From an uncultured Prevotella sp. (GTDB taxonomy: Bacteria; Bacteroidota; Bacteroidia; Bacteroidales; Bacteroidaceae): 64,000 bases of DNA. Positions within the stretch are counted from its first letter, which is position 1. Every line of letters starts with the position of its first letter. This document shows, in pieces, positions 7,829-16,527 of this stretch. The translations under genes were made by a program, and so were the position numbers. The stretch is taken from assembly GCA_900315635.1 (NCBI GenBank), contig OMZV01000011.1, positions 1 to 64,000 of the forward strand, given 5' to 3'. The notes under the pieces are model-generated. The model worked only from the letters and a program-made list of their open reading frames with translations. It ran no database searches and was not told where the DNA came from.

Positions 7829-8451
7829 TATTTATCATCAACGTTTTGCATAAGTTTGTCAAGCAGTTCTATACCTTTCTGTGTACATATACCTCTCAAG
7901 AACACTACCACAAAATTATGGAACAATGACGGCATCCCATATTCCTTGTACATGTTAGCATTCAATATATATTGCGAAGCAGCATCAAGGATATTGTTAA
8001 TAACCTCATAATTAAGGTTTGCCAGGAAATAGCCTTCCCTTATTCCTTCGTCAATAAATCTACGGCTTTCAGCTTTACGCTTCAGATGCTCTTCGTAAAG
8101 AAAATCCCTCACGTTCTTATATAGCCCGAGGTCAGAGAAGAAAGAAGGTGAAACAGTACTTAGCTCTTTCATCTGCAAACGATAGCCCTCGACAAGCCAC
8201 TCAATAGTGTTCAATTTTGCATGGGACAGATTATTAATAACCTTAAGATGCATCGATTCTTGCAACTTTACAGCATCCATTAACAACTGTTCCTTATTCT
8301 CATAAATCTCATAAAGCGTGCGCTTCGAGATAGACAAAGTCTTGGCAATATCGTCCATCCGCACCTGACGGATGCCTTGGTTCATAAACATCCTTAATGC
8401 GGTGTCGACTATCTTGTCTTTAAGCTCTTGTCGATGAGAATTATTCTGCAT
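7828..8451 (-). CDS. TetR family transcriptional regulator
   Basis: A 207-residue regulator. The N-terminal helix-turn-helix is typical of TetR (IVDTALRMFMNQGIRQVRMDDIAKTLSISKRTLYEIYENKEQLL, about 13-57, quoted in part: MDDIAKTLSISKRTLYEIY). The C-terminal helical domain should bind an inducer, not identified. It is the first gene of the O-acylation operon and divergent from maeB, so it may control itself, the acylation genes and perhaps maeB. Confidence 0.92.
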   Translation of the reverse strand: MQNNSHRQELKDKIVDTALRMFMNQGIRQVRMDDIAKTLSISKRTLYEIYENKEQLLMDAVKLQESMHLKVINNLSHAKLNTIEWLVEGYRLQMKELSTVSPSFFSDLGLYKNVRDFLYEEHLKRKAESRRFIDEGIREGYFLANLNYEVINNILDAASQYILNANMYKEYGMPSLFHNFVVVFLRGICTQKGIELLDKLMQNVDDK

Positions 8452-8477
8452 TTATTGTATAATTACTTTAACGTTTG

Positions 8478-8508
8478 CAAAATTACAACTTTCCTTATAA
8501 ATGGCAAA
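8478..8508 (-). promoter_or_regulatory. Promoter of the TetR-SGNH-MBOAT operon
   Basis: On the minus strand TTTG (8508-8505) and TAATTTTG (8485-8478) are separated by exactly 19 bp, a full match to the Bacteroidetes housekeeping promoter. The -7 box ends 26 bp before the TetR start. Confidence 0.8.
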
Positions 8509-8550
8509 AATAAAAATGCTTAATTATTTATTATTGTGAGTAAAAATGCG

Positions 8551-8558
8551 TAACTTTG
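8551..8558 (+). promoter_or_regulatory. -7 box of maeB
   Basis: TAACTTTG, 44 bp before the maeB ATG. The -33 element is weak (TTG at 8534-8536 is closer than usual). It lies just right of the second of two TAAAAATGCKTAA direct repeats (8511 and 8541, exactly 30 bp apart), which may be an operator. Confidence 0.65.
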
Positions 8559-8602
8559 CCATTGGAACTATAACGCGAACAAACAAAAAACGTAAAAGAA
8601 AT

Positions 8603-10918
8603 ATGGTGAAAATCACGAAAGAGGCCGCTCTTGCATACCATCACGACGGCCGTCCGGGAAAAATCGAAGTAAAACCAACAAAACCTTACCAAACTCAAAC
8701 AGACCTCAGTCTTGCTTATTCGCCAGGCGTTGCCTATCCGTGTTTGGAGATTCAAAAGAATCCTAACGACGTTTACAAGTACACAGATAAGGGCAATCTT
8801 GTCGCTGTAATCAGTAACGGCACCGCCGTTCTTGGTCTTGGTGACATCGGCGCAATGAGTGGAAAGCCTGTCATGGAAGGCAAGGGACTGTTGTTCAAGA
8901 TATACGGAGGCATTGATGTCTTCGATATAGAAATCAACGAGAAAGACCCTGACAAGTTCTGTGAGGCCGTCGAGAAGATCGCTCCGACATTCGGTGGCAT
9001 TAACCTCGAGGACATCAAGGCCCCTGAATGCTTCGCCATTGAGGAGCGTCTGAAGAAGACTCTCGATATTCCTGTAATGCATGACGACCAGCATGGTACA
9101 GCCATCATCTCAGCCGCAGGACTCATGAACGCCCTTGAGGTTGCCGGCAAGAAGATTGACGAGGTTAAGATCGTTGTCAACGGAGCCGGTGCCGCAGCAA
9201 TAAGCTGCACAAAGCTTTATTGCTCTTTCGGCGCAAAGAAGGAAAATATTGTCATGCTCGACTCAAAGGGTGTGATAACCTCCGACCGTCCAAATCTTAC
9301 TCCACAGAAGAAGCTGTTTGCTACTGACCGCCGCGACGTTCACACTCTTGAGGAAGCTATCAAGGGAGCTGACGTTTTCGTTGGTCTGTCAAAGGGTAAT
9401 GTCCTCACTCAGGATATGGTTCGCTCAATGGCTGACAAACCAATTGTCTTCGCTCTTGCCAACCCAGTACCTGAGATTAGCTATGAGGATGCTATGGCAG
9501 CACGTCCTGATGTACTGATGTCAACCGGTCGTTCCGACAAACCTAACCAGATCAACAATGTCATCGGATTCCCTTACATATTCCGCGGTGCTCTCGACGT
9601 TCATGCCAAGGCTATCAATGAGGAAATGAAGATGGCAGCAGCCAAGGCTATTGCCCAGCTTGCCAAGGAACCGGTGCCTGACATTGTCAATGAGGTCTAC
9701 CATGTCAACGACCTTACTTTCGGTCCAAAGTACTTTATCCCGAAGCCTGTTGACCCACGTCTTATCACTGAGGTCAGCTCTGCCGTTGCCAAGGCAGCTA
9801 TCGAAAGTGGTGTTGCCCGCCGTACCATCACCGATTGGGATGAATACAAAGAGCACCTCCGCCAGATGCTCGGTCAGGAGACAAAGCTCACACGTACACT
9901 TCATGCTACAGCAGCCCAGCATCCACAGCGTGTCGTATTTGCCGAAGGTGGTCACCAGACTATGATGAAGGCTGCCGTTCAGGCTAAGCAGGAAGGTATC
10001 TGCGAGCCAATTCTTCTCGGTAACCCTGATCGTCTGAACCGTATCGCCAACCGTCTGAAGCTCGACCTTTCCGATATTCAGATTATCGATATGCGTGCCG
10101 ACAAGGAACAAGGTCGTCGTGCAACTTACGCCAAGCATCTTGCCGAGAAGCGTGCGCGCATGGGTTACACATTCGAGGAAGCTTACGATAAAATGTATGA
10201 ACGTAACTACTTCGGTATGTCAATGGTTGAGAATGGCGATGCCGATGCATTCATTACCGGTCTCTATACCAAGTACAGCAATACAATTAAGGTTGCCAAG
10301 GAGGTTATCGGAATCCGTCCTGAATACAAGCACTTCGGTACGATGCACATTCTGAATACCAAGAAGGGTATCTTCTATCTTTCCGACACGCTCATCAACC
10401 GTCACCCGGATGAAGATACACTCTACGATATAGCCAAGCTCACCGCCGACAGTGTTCGCTTCTTCAACGAGGAGCCTAACATAGCAATGATAAGCTACTC
10501 CAACTTCGGTACCGATCAGGTAGGCTCACCAGTAAAGGTTCATAAAGCCGTTGAGCGCATGCAGCAGGAATACCCTGAGCTTGCTATCGATGGTGAGATG
10601 CAGGTCAACTTCGCACTGAACGATGAGCTCCGCGACAACAAGTACCCGTTCACCCGCCTGAAGGGCAAGAAGGTCAACACACTTATCTTCCCTAACCTGT
10701 CGAGTGCCAACGCAAGCTACAAGCTTCTTCAGGCTTTGAACCCTGACGCTGAGATTATCGGTCCTATCCAGATGGGGCTTAACAAGCCTATCCACTTCAC
10801 CGACTTCGAATGCTCAGTTCGCGATGTTGTGAATATAACTGCCATCGCCGTCATCGATGCTTACGTTGAGAAGATCAAGTGCAACCAAGACAGTTGCCTC
10901 CTTCTGAATAAGAAATAA
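8603..10918 (+). CDS. maeB: NADP-dependent malic enzyme fused to phosphotransacetylase domain
   Basis: A 771-residue fusion converting malate to pyruvate. Residues about 1-420 are the malic enzyme domain (DLSLAYSPGVAYPCLEIQ, the Lys/Asp active site around DDQHGTAII, the nucleotide-binding VVNGAGAAAISC). Residues about 430-771 are a PTA_PTB phosphate acetyltransferase-like domain (VVFAEGGHQTMMKAAVQAKQ), which in MaeB-type enzymes is generally regulatory, with acetyl-CoA as effector. The ATG at 8603 (MVKITKEAAL) is preferred over an upstream in-frame ATG at 8546, which lies before the -7 box. It is monocistronic, ending at a strong hairpin. Codon use is strongly biased toward the preferred set, as in highly expressed genes. 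Confidence 0.95.
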   Translation: MVKITKEAALAYHHDGRPGKIEVKPTKPYQTQTDLSLAYSPGVAYPCLEIQKNPNDVYKYTDKGNLVAVISNGTAVLGLGDIGAMSGKPVMEGKGLLFKIYGGIDVFDIEINEKDPDKFCEAVEKIAPTFGGINLEDIKAPECFAIEERLKKTLDIPVMHDDQHGTAIISAAGLMNALEVAGKKIDEVKIVVNGAGAAAISCTKLYCSFGAKKENIVMLDSKGVITSDRPNLTPQKKLFATDRRDVHTLEEAIKGADVFVGLSKGNVLTQDMVRSMADKPIVFALANPVPEISYEDAMAARPDVLMSTGRSDKPNQINNVIGFPYIFRGALDVHAKAINEEMKMAAAKAIAQLAKEPVPDIVNEVYHVNDLTFGPKYFIPKPVDPRLITEVSSAVAKAAIESGVARRTITDWDEYKEHLRQMLGQETKLTRTLHATAAQHPQRVVFAEGGHQTMMKAAVQAKQEGICEPILLGNPDRLNRIANRLKLDLSDIQIIDMRADKEQGRRATYAKHLAEKRARMGYTFEEAYDKMYERNYFGMSMVENGDADAFITGLYTKYSNTIKVAKEVIGIRPEYKHFGTMHILNTKKGIFYLSDTLINRHPDEDTLYDIAKLTADSVRFFNEEPNIAMISYSNFGTDQVGSPVKVHKAVERMQQEYPELAIDGEMQVNFALNDELRDNKYPFTRLKGKKVNTLIFPNLSSANASYKLLQALNPDAEIIGPIQMGLNKPIHFTDFECSVRDVVNITAIAVIDAYVEKIKCNQDSCLLLNKK

Positions 10919-10940
10919 AAGAACATATCTCCAATAACTG

Positions 10941-10978
10941 ATGAAGGTATCTTCGTGACTTTACGAAGATACCTTCAT
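10941..10978 (+). terminator. Terminator hairpin after maeB
   Basis: ATGAAGGTATCTTCGT and its exact complement (10963-10978) form a 16-bp stem with a 6-nt loop, 22 bp after the maeB stop. The two arms start 22 bp apart and contain GGTATCTT, reminiscent of the repeat core in this genome. There is no long T-run, and the hairpin may serve the convergent TPR gene as well. Confidence 0.75.
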
Positions 10979-10986
10979 TTGTTTAA

Positions 10987-11658
10987 TTACTTTAGGCGTT
11001 TGTAGTAATCGACGAGAGATGCACGTGGAATTCCTAATCGAACGAGGAGTTCAAGGTCACGACGTGCTTCTTCTTTATTACCTAAAGTCAATAGCAAGTC
11101 GGCACGATTGAGGATATAATCAGTGTTCGTAGGATCACGGAGTATAGCCTCATTATAGTCATAGACGGCGAGATAATTCATCTGTCGGTCTTTCTCCATT
11201 CCCGCACGAACAGCGTAAGCCGAGGCACTGTCAGGGAAAGCCTGAACCAAGAGATTTATCTCATCATAAGCCTTCGTCTTCTTGTTATCCTTGTCATCAA
11301 GCAATGCCAGCCCGAGTTTAGCCTCATAGTTGTTAGGAACCTGTCTTAAGACATTCATGTAATCCTGACGTGCAAAGCCATAGCGTCCTAGTTTTGTATT
11401 GGCAAACGCACGGAAATACAATGCCGCTATATTGTCCGGCTGATGCCTGAGAATATAATCATACTCATCCTTAGCATAACCCCACTCGCCAAGTTCAATA
11501 TTCCACCTAGCCTTCTTCAACCTCAAGTCAATACTGTCAGGACGCAAAAAGAGTTGCTTCTCAGCTATATCAAGGGAATCCCTCAATGGGTTATTATTCT
11601 GACCATAGACATTACAAGTGAATAGTGCCAGCAATATAATAAACAGAATCTTTCTCAT
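10987..11658 (-). CDS. Exported tetratricopeptide-repeat protein
   Basis: A 223-residue periplasmic protein with a signal peptide (MRKILFIILLALFTCNVYGQ) and about five TPR-like helical pairs (for example PDSIDLRLKKARWNIELGEW, PDNIAALYFRAFANTKLGRY, TDYILNRADLLLTLGNKEEA). TPR arrays mediate protein contacts; the partner is unknown. A -7 box TACTTTTG lies at 11684-11691 on the minus strand. It is downstream of leuB's terminator and so has its own promoter. Confidence 0.85.
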   Translation of the reverse strand: MRKILFIILLALFTCNVYGQNNNPLRDSLDIAEKQLFLRPDSIDLRLKKARWNIELGEWGYAKDEYDYILRHQPDNIAALYFRAFANTKLGRYGFARQDYMNVLRQVPNNYEAKLGLALLDDKDNKKTKAYDEINLLVQAFPDSASAYAVRAGMEKDRQMNYLAVYDYNEAILRDPTNTDYILNRADLLLTLGNKEEARRDLELLVRLGIPRASLVDYYKRLK

Positions 11659-11683
11659 TATTTATATTTCAAGAATACACTTG

Positions 11684-11691
11684 CAAAAGTA
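11684..11691 (-). promoter_or_regulatory. -7 box of the TPR gene
   Basis: TACTTTTG on the minus strand, 26 bp before the start codon. It abuts the T-run of the leuB terminator. No clear -33 element. Confidence 0.55.
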
Positions 11692-11694
11692 GAC

Positions 11695-11727
11695 GAAAAA
11701 AAGCGAACTGCCACGATAGCAGTCCGC
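11695..11727 (-). terminator. Rho-independent terminator of the leucine operon
   Basis: On the minus strand GCGGACTGC and GCAGTTCGC pair (one G-T) around a 7-nt loop, followed by seven T. It lies 32 bp after the leuB stop. Confidence 0.9.
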
Positions 11728-11758
11728 TTCTTATGATTATTTATTAAATCTTTGCAGA

Positions 11759-12820
11759 TTAATGCTCGTTTATGTAATCGACAATCCACTGACCGACTTC
11801 CGTAGTTCCATAGTGCTTGCCGCCTTCAACCTGAATCTCAGGCGTGCGGACATTGGCATCAAGGCTTGCAGTTACTGCCTCACGAATCTTCGCACCTTCT
11901 TCCTTAAGTCCAAAGTGCTCAAGGAGCATGGCAGCAGACAGAATCTGAGCTATAGGGTTGGCGATGTTTTTACCGGCAGCCTGAGGCCAAGAACCATGAA
12001 CAGGCTCAAAGAGTGGAGTGTGCTCACCAAGTGAAGCCGATGGCTGGAGACCCATAGAACCGGTTATACAACTGGTCTCATCAGTAAGAATATCACCGAA
12101 GGTGTTCTCTGTAACGATAACATCGAAGAAGCGAGGCTCTGTAAGTACACGCATTGAAGCATTGTCGATGAACATGTAGTCGGTAGTTACATCCGGATAC
12201 TTTGGTTCCATCTCCTTTGCTATCTGACGCCAGAGACGTGAACTGGCAAGGACGTTTGCCTTGTCGACAACGGTCAGATGCTTTTTACGGCGCTCGGCAA
12301 ACTCAAAAGCAACCTTCAGAATGCGTTCTATTTCATTACGATGGTATATGTCGGTATCCCAAGCTACATCATTGTCCTGATGCTTCTCACCAAAGTACAT
12401 TCCTCCGGTAAGCTCACGAATAACGACAAAGTCGGCTCCACGAAGGAGCTCATCCTTCAGTGGCGACTTGTGGATAAGGCAATCGAATGTTGCCACAGGA
12501 CGGACATTGGCAAAGAGACCAAGCTTCTTGCGCATAGCCAGCAAGCCCTGCTCAGGACGCACCTTTGCAGTAGGATCGTTGTCGAAACGAGGGTCACCAA
12601 CAGCGGCGAACAACACAGCATCGGCATCCATGCAAGTCTTGAATGTCTCGTCAGGGAACGGATCGCCAACGGCATCAATGGCATGGGCTCCGGTTATTGC
12701 CTCATGGTAAACGAACTCATGATTATACTTCTTGGCAATGGCATCGAGAACAGCCACGCCTTGTTTCATAATCTCAGGACCAATACCGTCGCCTGAGAGA
12801 ACGGCTATATTCAGTTTCAT
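11759..12820 (-). CDS. leuB: 3-isopropylmalate dehydrogenase
   Basis: A 353-residue NAD-dependent dehydrogenase catalysing the third leucine step (3-isopropylmalate to 2-oxoisocaproate). Visible: [12 protein letters not shown] at the N-terminus, the substrate-binding [10 protein letters not shown] (about 140-150), [12 protein letters not shown] with the active-site Lys, and [10 protein letters not shown] plus [16 protein letters not shown] near the C-terminus. The start at 12820 (MKLNIAVL) is used because the longer frame would overlap the stop of the upstream gene; the gap is 4 bp. It is the last gene of the operon. The paralogous citramalate pathway probably uses the same enzyme. Confidence 0.96.
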   Translation of the reverse strand: MKLNIAVLSGDGIGPEIMKQGVAVLDAIAKKYNHEFVYHEAITGAHAIDAVGDPFPDETFKTCMDADAVLFAAVGDPRFDNDPTAKVRPEQGLLAMRKKLGLFANVRPVATFDCLIHKSPLKDELLRGADFVVIRELTGGMYFGEKHQDNDVAWDTDIYHRNEIERILKVAFEFAERRKKHLTVVDKANVLASSRLWRQIAKEMEPKYPDVTTDYMFIDNASMRVLTEPRFFDVIVTENTFGDILTDETSCITGSMGLQPSASLGEHTPLFEPVHGSWPQAAGKNIANPIAQILSAAMLLEHFGLKEEGAKIREAVTASLDANVRTPEIQVEGGKHYGTTEVGQWIVDYINEH

Positions 12821-12824
12821 ATTA

Positions 12825-14384
12825 TTATGGATGTGTTTCATACGGTTTCTTATATGGCATTGCTATCTCATCCTCAATGATATTGAGCATCTTGATAGTT
12901 GCCTTAATGGCAGCTTCGGTCTGGTCGGCATCGACAGCATGTGTACGGATGAGGTTACCATTATTTTCCCATGTAATGACTGTCTGTACAAGTGCATCGG
13001 TACGACCGCCTGGCGGAATGGTTACCTGATAGTCATAAAGCAGAGGGAAAGTACGCTGAAGTGATTCCTTATAAATCTTCCTGAGTGCTTTCACGAAGGC
13101 GTCATACTGTCCGTCACCGGTTGAATCGGCTGCGTAAGCCTTTCCATTTATCTCTACCTTGATGCTGGCGATAGGCTTCAGACCATAGCTGGTTGTTACC
13201 ATATAGCTCAGGAGTTTCACACGGTTCTCTGGAGTATTATGTTTCAGAACATCAGAGACTATGAACGGCAGGTCGTCTGGTGTTACAATTTCCTTACGGT
13301 CACCAAGTTCGGTTATCCGTTTTGTAACCGCACGGGTCTGGTCGGGGGTCAGTTCGAGACCGAGTTCCTTAAGGTTCTGCGCGATGTTTGCCTTACCGGA
13401 ATTCTTTCCGAGGGCATACTCACGCTTTCGTCCGAATCGTTCAGGAACGAGGGCATTACTGTAAAGATGGTCTTTGCGGTCGCCATCGGCATGAACACCT
13501 GCAACCTGAGTGAACACATTCTCACCGACAACAGGCTGGTTTGGCGCTACGGCTATACCACTATATCCTGCCACCAGTCGGGAAATCTCATTCAACCGGT
13601 CCTCATGGATACTCGTATCAATATTGAGCATATCCTTCAACATAACCTGAACACTGGCTAACGGAGCATTACCACAACGCTCACCAAGTCCGTTTACGGT
13701 AACGTGAAGTCCTTTCGCCCCACCCTCAACGGCAGCCAGCGAGTCACCAACAGCCATGTCATAATCGTTATGAGCATGGAAATCGAAGTGCTTATCGGGA
13801 TAGCGGCTAACCATCTGTTTGATGTATTCGAGGGTCTCCAGAGGTGTGAGGATTCCGAGAGTGTCGGGCAGAAGGAATCGCGTGATGTTCTCATCCTTCA
13901 TAGCGTCCATCATCTGCCAGACATAATCGGGACTATTCTTCATACCTGAGCTCCAATCCTCAAGATACAGATTGACATCCATACCTTTCGTCCCGGCATA
14001 TTCAATAACCTTCTTAATATCATCAATATGCTCTTCAGGAGTCTTATGCAGTTGGTGCTCACAATGTTTGAGAGAACCCTTGGCAAGCAGGTTAATGACC
14101 TTTCCGCCACAATCGTCTATCCAGTCGACTGACAAATGACCATCAACAAATCCCAGGACTTCGACTTTCTTCAACATTCCGATAGTCCGGGCGTACCTGC
14201 ATATCATGCTCACAGAGTCCTTCTCTCCCTCGGAGACACGCGCCGAAGCCACTTCTATGCGGTCGACATTGACATACCTCATCAGTGCAGCGGCTATCTG
14301 CAACTTCTCGTGTGGTAGGAAAGAAACTCCATTGGTCTGCTCGCCGTCACGGAGAGTCGAGTCCATTATCTCAATCTTTTCCAT
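12825..14384 (-). CDS. Citramalate/2-isopropylmalate synthase-like enzyme (second LeuA paralogue)
   Basis: A 519-residue DRE-TIM metallolyase. The catalytic domain begins [16 protein letters not shown] and has the metal-binding HAHNDYD and [11 protein letters not shown]. The C-terminal LeuA allosteric domain (about 385-510) contains [16 protein letters not shown]. It condenses acetyl-CoA with a 2-oxoacid. Because leuA is already present and leuCDB can process either product, the likely role is (R)-citramalate synthase for isoleucine from pyruvate; a second isopropylmalate synthase is the alternative. It sits between leuD and leuB. Confidence 0.85.
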   Translation of the reverse strand: MEKIEIMDSTLRDGEQTNGVSFLPHEKLQIAAALMRYVNVDRIEVASARVSEGEKDSVSMICRYARTIGMLKKVEVLGFVDGHLSVDWIDDCGGKVINLLAKGSLKHCEHQLHKTPEEHIDDIKKVIEYAGTKGMDVNLYLEDWSSGMKNSPDYVWQMMDAMKDENITRFLLPDTLGILTPLETLEYIKQMVSRYPDKHFDFHAHNDYDMAVGDSLAAVEGGAKGLHVTVNGLGERCGNAPLASVQVMLKDMLNIDTSIHEDRLNEISRLVAGYSGIAVAPNQPVVGENVFTQVAGVHADGDRKDHLYSNALVPERFGRKREYALGKNSGKANIAQNLKELGLELTPDQTRAVTKRITELGDRKEIVTPDDLPFIVSDVLKHNTPENRVKLLSYMVTTSYGLKPIASIKVEINGKAYAADSTGDGQYDAFVKALRKIYKESLQRTFPLLYDYQVTIPPGGRTDALVQTVITWENNGNLIRTHAVDADQTEAAIKATIKMLNIIEDEIAMPYKKPYETHP

Positions 14385-14400
14385 AGTTCTTTATTTTTGA

Positions 14401-14440
14401 GGGAGTTAAAGGGGAGTTAACGTTTCACTAGGGGAGTTAA
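14401..14440. repeat. Three GGGAGTTAA direct repeats
   Basis: GGGAGTTAA occurs at 14401, 14412 and 14432 between leuD and the citramalate-synthase-like gene (TTAACTCCC in the direction of transcription). Spacing is 11 and 20 bp. It lies in the 5' leader of the downstream cistron. Function unknown. Confidence 0.7.
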
Positions 14441-14443
14441 ATG

Positions 14444-15037
14444 CTACACTCTTTTACGTTCGTATTCCTCCACTTTGTCCCGGTTCTGAACAAGGAAGTC
14501 GACATCATCGAGACCATTCTCAAGACAGTGCTTCTTGTAGCCATTAATCTCGAAGTGCTCACTCTTTCCGGTGGCATTGTTGGTTACAGTCTGGTTAGGG
14601 AGGTCGACGGTTACCGTCGTTTTAGGGTCTTTATCAATGCTTTCGAATAGCTCCTTAAGGAACGGCTCAGTGACGACAACCGGCAGTACGAAGTTATTGA
14701 GCTCGTTGTTCTTGTGAATATCAGCAAAGAAAGAACTGATAACCACACGGAATCCATAACCGGCAATAGCCCATGCGGCATGCTCGCGGCTGGAACCGGA
14801 GCCGAAGTTCTTTCCGGCAACAAGGATTACTGCATCCTTGAATTCGGGCTTATTGAGGACGAAGTCTTTCTTCGGTGTGCCATCCTTATTGTATCGCCAA
14901 TCACGGAAGAGGTTATCGCCGAATCCTTTTTTATCAGTAGCCTTAAGGAATCGGGCTGGTATTATCTGGTCGGTATCGACGTTCTCCAAAGGCAGTGGAG
15001 CACAGGTCGATGTTATAACGTTGAATTTCTGTTTCAT
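14444..15037 (-). CDS. leuD: 3-isopropylmalate dehydratase, small subunit
   Basis: A 197-residue swivel-domain subunit of isopropylmalate isomerase, forming a heterodimer with LeuC. Visible: PLPLENVDTDQIIPARFL at the N-terminus and the substrate-loop GSGSSREHAAWAI (about 79). Length is normal. It starts 15 bp after the leuC stop. Confidence 0.96.
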   Translation of the reverse strand: MKQKFNVITSTCAPLPLENVDTDQIIPARFLKATDKKGFGDNLFRDWRYNKDGTPKKDFVLNKPEFKDAVILVAGKNFGSGSSREHAAWAIAGYGFRVVISSFFADIHKNNELNNFVLPVVVTEPFLKELFESIDKDPKTTVTVDLPNQTVTNNATGKSEHFEINGYKKHCLENGLDDVDFLVQNRDKVEEYERKRV

Positions 15038-15052
15038 TGTTCTTGATGGTTT

Positions 15053-16444
15053 TTATAGCTTTCTAGGGTCAGTGATTCTTCCAGTTATTGCTGCGGCAGC
15101 AGCTACTAGCGGCGAAGCAAGGATAGTGCGGGCACCAGGTCCTTGACGACCTTCGAAGTTGCGGTTGCTGGTAGAGACGCAATACTTGCCTGCAGGAACC
15201 TTGTCGTCGTTCATGGCAAGGCAAGCTGAGCATCCAGGCTGGCGAATCTCAAAGCCGGCGTCGGCAAGAATCTTGTCGAGTCCCTCGTCCTCAATCTGCT
15301 GTTTTACATGCCAACTGCCCGGGACAAGCCATGCAACAACATTGTCGGCTTTATGCTTACCCTTGACAAGACTGGTGAAAGCACGGAAATCCTCGATTCG
15401 ACCGTTGGTGCACGCTCCGAGGAATACATAATCAATAGGATGACCCTCAAGTTTCTCGCCAGGCTCAAAGCCCATATAGTTCAGAGCCTTCTTGAATCCA
15501 GCCTGCTCTTCCTCTGGGATGGAATCGAGAGTCGGCACACTTTCGGTGATGCCTATACCCATTCCCGGGTTTGTGCCGTAAGTAATGCGCGGCTCAATGT
15601 CAGCACCATCGAAGTTCAGTTCCTTATCGAATACTGCATCATCGCCACTCTTCAAAGTCTTCCAGTAGGCTACAGCCTTATCCCAGTCCTCACCTTTCGG
15701 AGCATATTCACGACCTTTGAGGAACTCGAATGTTTTCTCGTCAGGGGCAACGAATCCACCACGGGCACCCATCTCTATGCTAAGGTTGCAGAGGGTGAGT
15801 CGTCCGTCCATGCTCATATTGCGGACAACATCGCCACTATACTCGACAAAATATCCGGTGGCTCCAGATGTTGTAATCTTCGACATCAGGTAGAGGGCGA
15901 CATCCTTAGCCGTTACGCCCTTACCTAGTTTACCATTGATGTTGATGCGCATCGACTTCGGTTTCTGCTGAAGGATGCACTGAGAGGCAAGCACCATCTC
16001 AACCTCAGACGTACCGATACCAAAGGCAACAGCACCGACAGCACCGTGAGTAGACGTGTGAGAATCGCCACAGACAATGGTCATTCCCGGCATAGAGAGT
16101 CCTTTCTCCGGACCTATGACATGGATGATACCATTATCCTTGGTGTTCATCTTGAACTCGGTAAGTCCGAATTCAGCACAGTTCTTGTCGAGAGTATCAA
16201 TCTGCTTGCGACCTATCGGGTCGGCAACAGGCTTGTCCTGATCGTGAGTCTGGACATTATGGTCAGGCATACAGTAAACCTGCTTTGGACGAAAGACCTT
16301 CAGCCCACGCTGACGAAGTCCGTCGAAAGCCTGCGGCGATGTCACCTCATGACAATAGAGTCGGTCAATATATAATTGTGTCGGACCGTCGGGCACTATC
16401 TGCACCACGTGTGAGTCCCATATCTTGTCGAAAAGTGTGTTCAT
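15053..16444 (-). CDS. leuC: 3-isopropylmalate dehydratase, large subunit
   Basis: A 463-residue aconitase-family subunit that isomerises 2- to 3-isopropylmalate using a [4Fe-4S] cluster. The cluster cysteines are in [14 protein letters not shown] (about 348) and [12 protein letters not shown] (about 408-411). [15 protein letters not shown] and [10 protein letters not shown] are also conserved. It follows leuA across an 83-bp AT-rich gap holding a large hairpin. Confidence 0.97.
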   Translation of the reverse strand: MNTLFDKIWDSHVVQIVPDGPTQLYIDRLYCHEVTSPQAFDGLRQRGLKVFRPKQVYCMPDHNVQTHDQDKPVADPIGRKQIDTLDKNCAEFGLTEFKMNTKDNGIIHVIGPEKGLSMPGMTIVCGDSHTSTHGAVGAVAFGIGTSEVEMVLASQCILQQKPKSMRININGKLGKGVTAKDVALYLMSKITTSGATGYFVEYSGDVVRNMSMDGRLTLCNLSIEMGARGGFVAPDEKTFEFLKGREYAPKGEDWDKAVAYWKTLKSGDDAVFDKELNFDGADIEPRITYGTNPGMGIGITESVPTLDSIPEEEQAGFKKALNYMGFEPGEKLEGHPIDYVFLGACTNGRIEDFRAFTSLVKGKHKADNVVAWLVPGSWHVKQQIEDEGLDKILADAGFEIRQPGCSACLAMNDDKVPAGKYCVSTSNRNFEGRQGPGARTILASPLVAAAAAITGRITDPRKL

Positions 16445-16469
16445 TATATTTAATGTATAAATTATAATG

Positions 16470-16512
16470 TATAATGTATAAATAAATGCAAGAGTGATAT
16501 TTATACATTATA
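16470..16512 (-). repeat. Long AT-rich hairpin between leuA and leuC
   Basis: 16470-16484 and 16498-16512 are perfectly complementary (15 bp, A/T-rich, 13-nt loop). A competing 16-bp inverted repeat pairs 16459-16474 with 16501-16516. The RNA can therefore fold in two ways within the intercistronic gap. It could stabilise the upstream message or tune leuC translation. There is no T-run suited to a terminator. Confidence 0.7.
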
Positions 16513-16527
16513 ATTTGTTATTTAAAC

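Noticed and set aside
8531-9094. 187-codon minus-strand frame inside maeB
   Set aside because: It is a shadow of maeB caused by its biased codon use; composition is Cys/Val/Leu-rich with no family resemblance.
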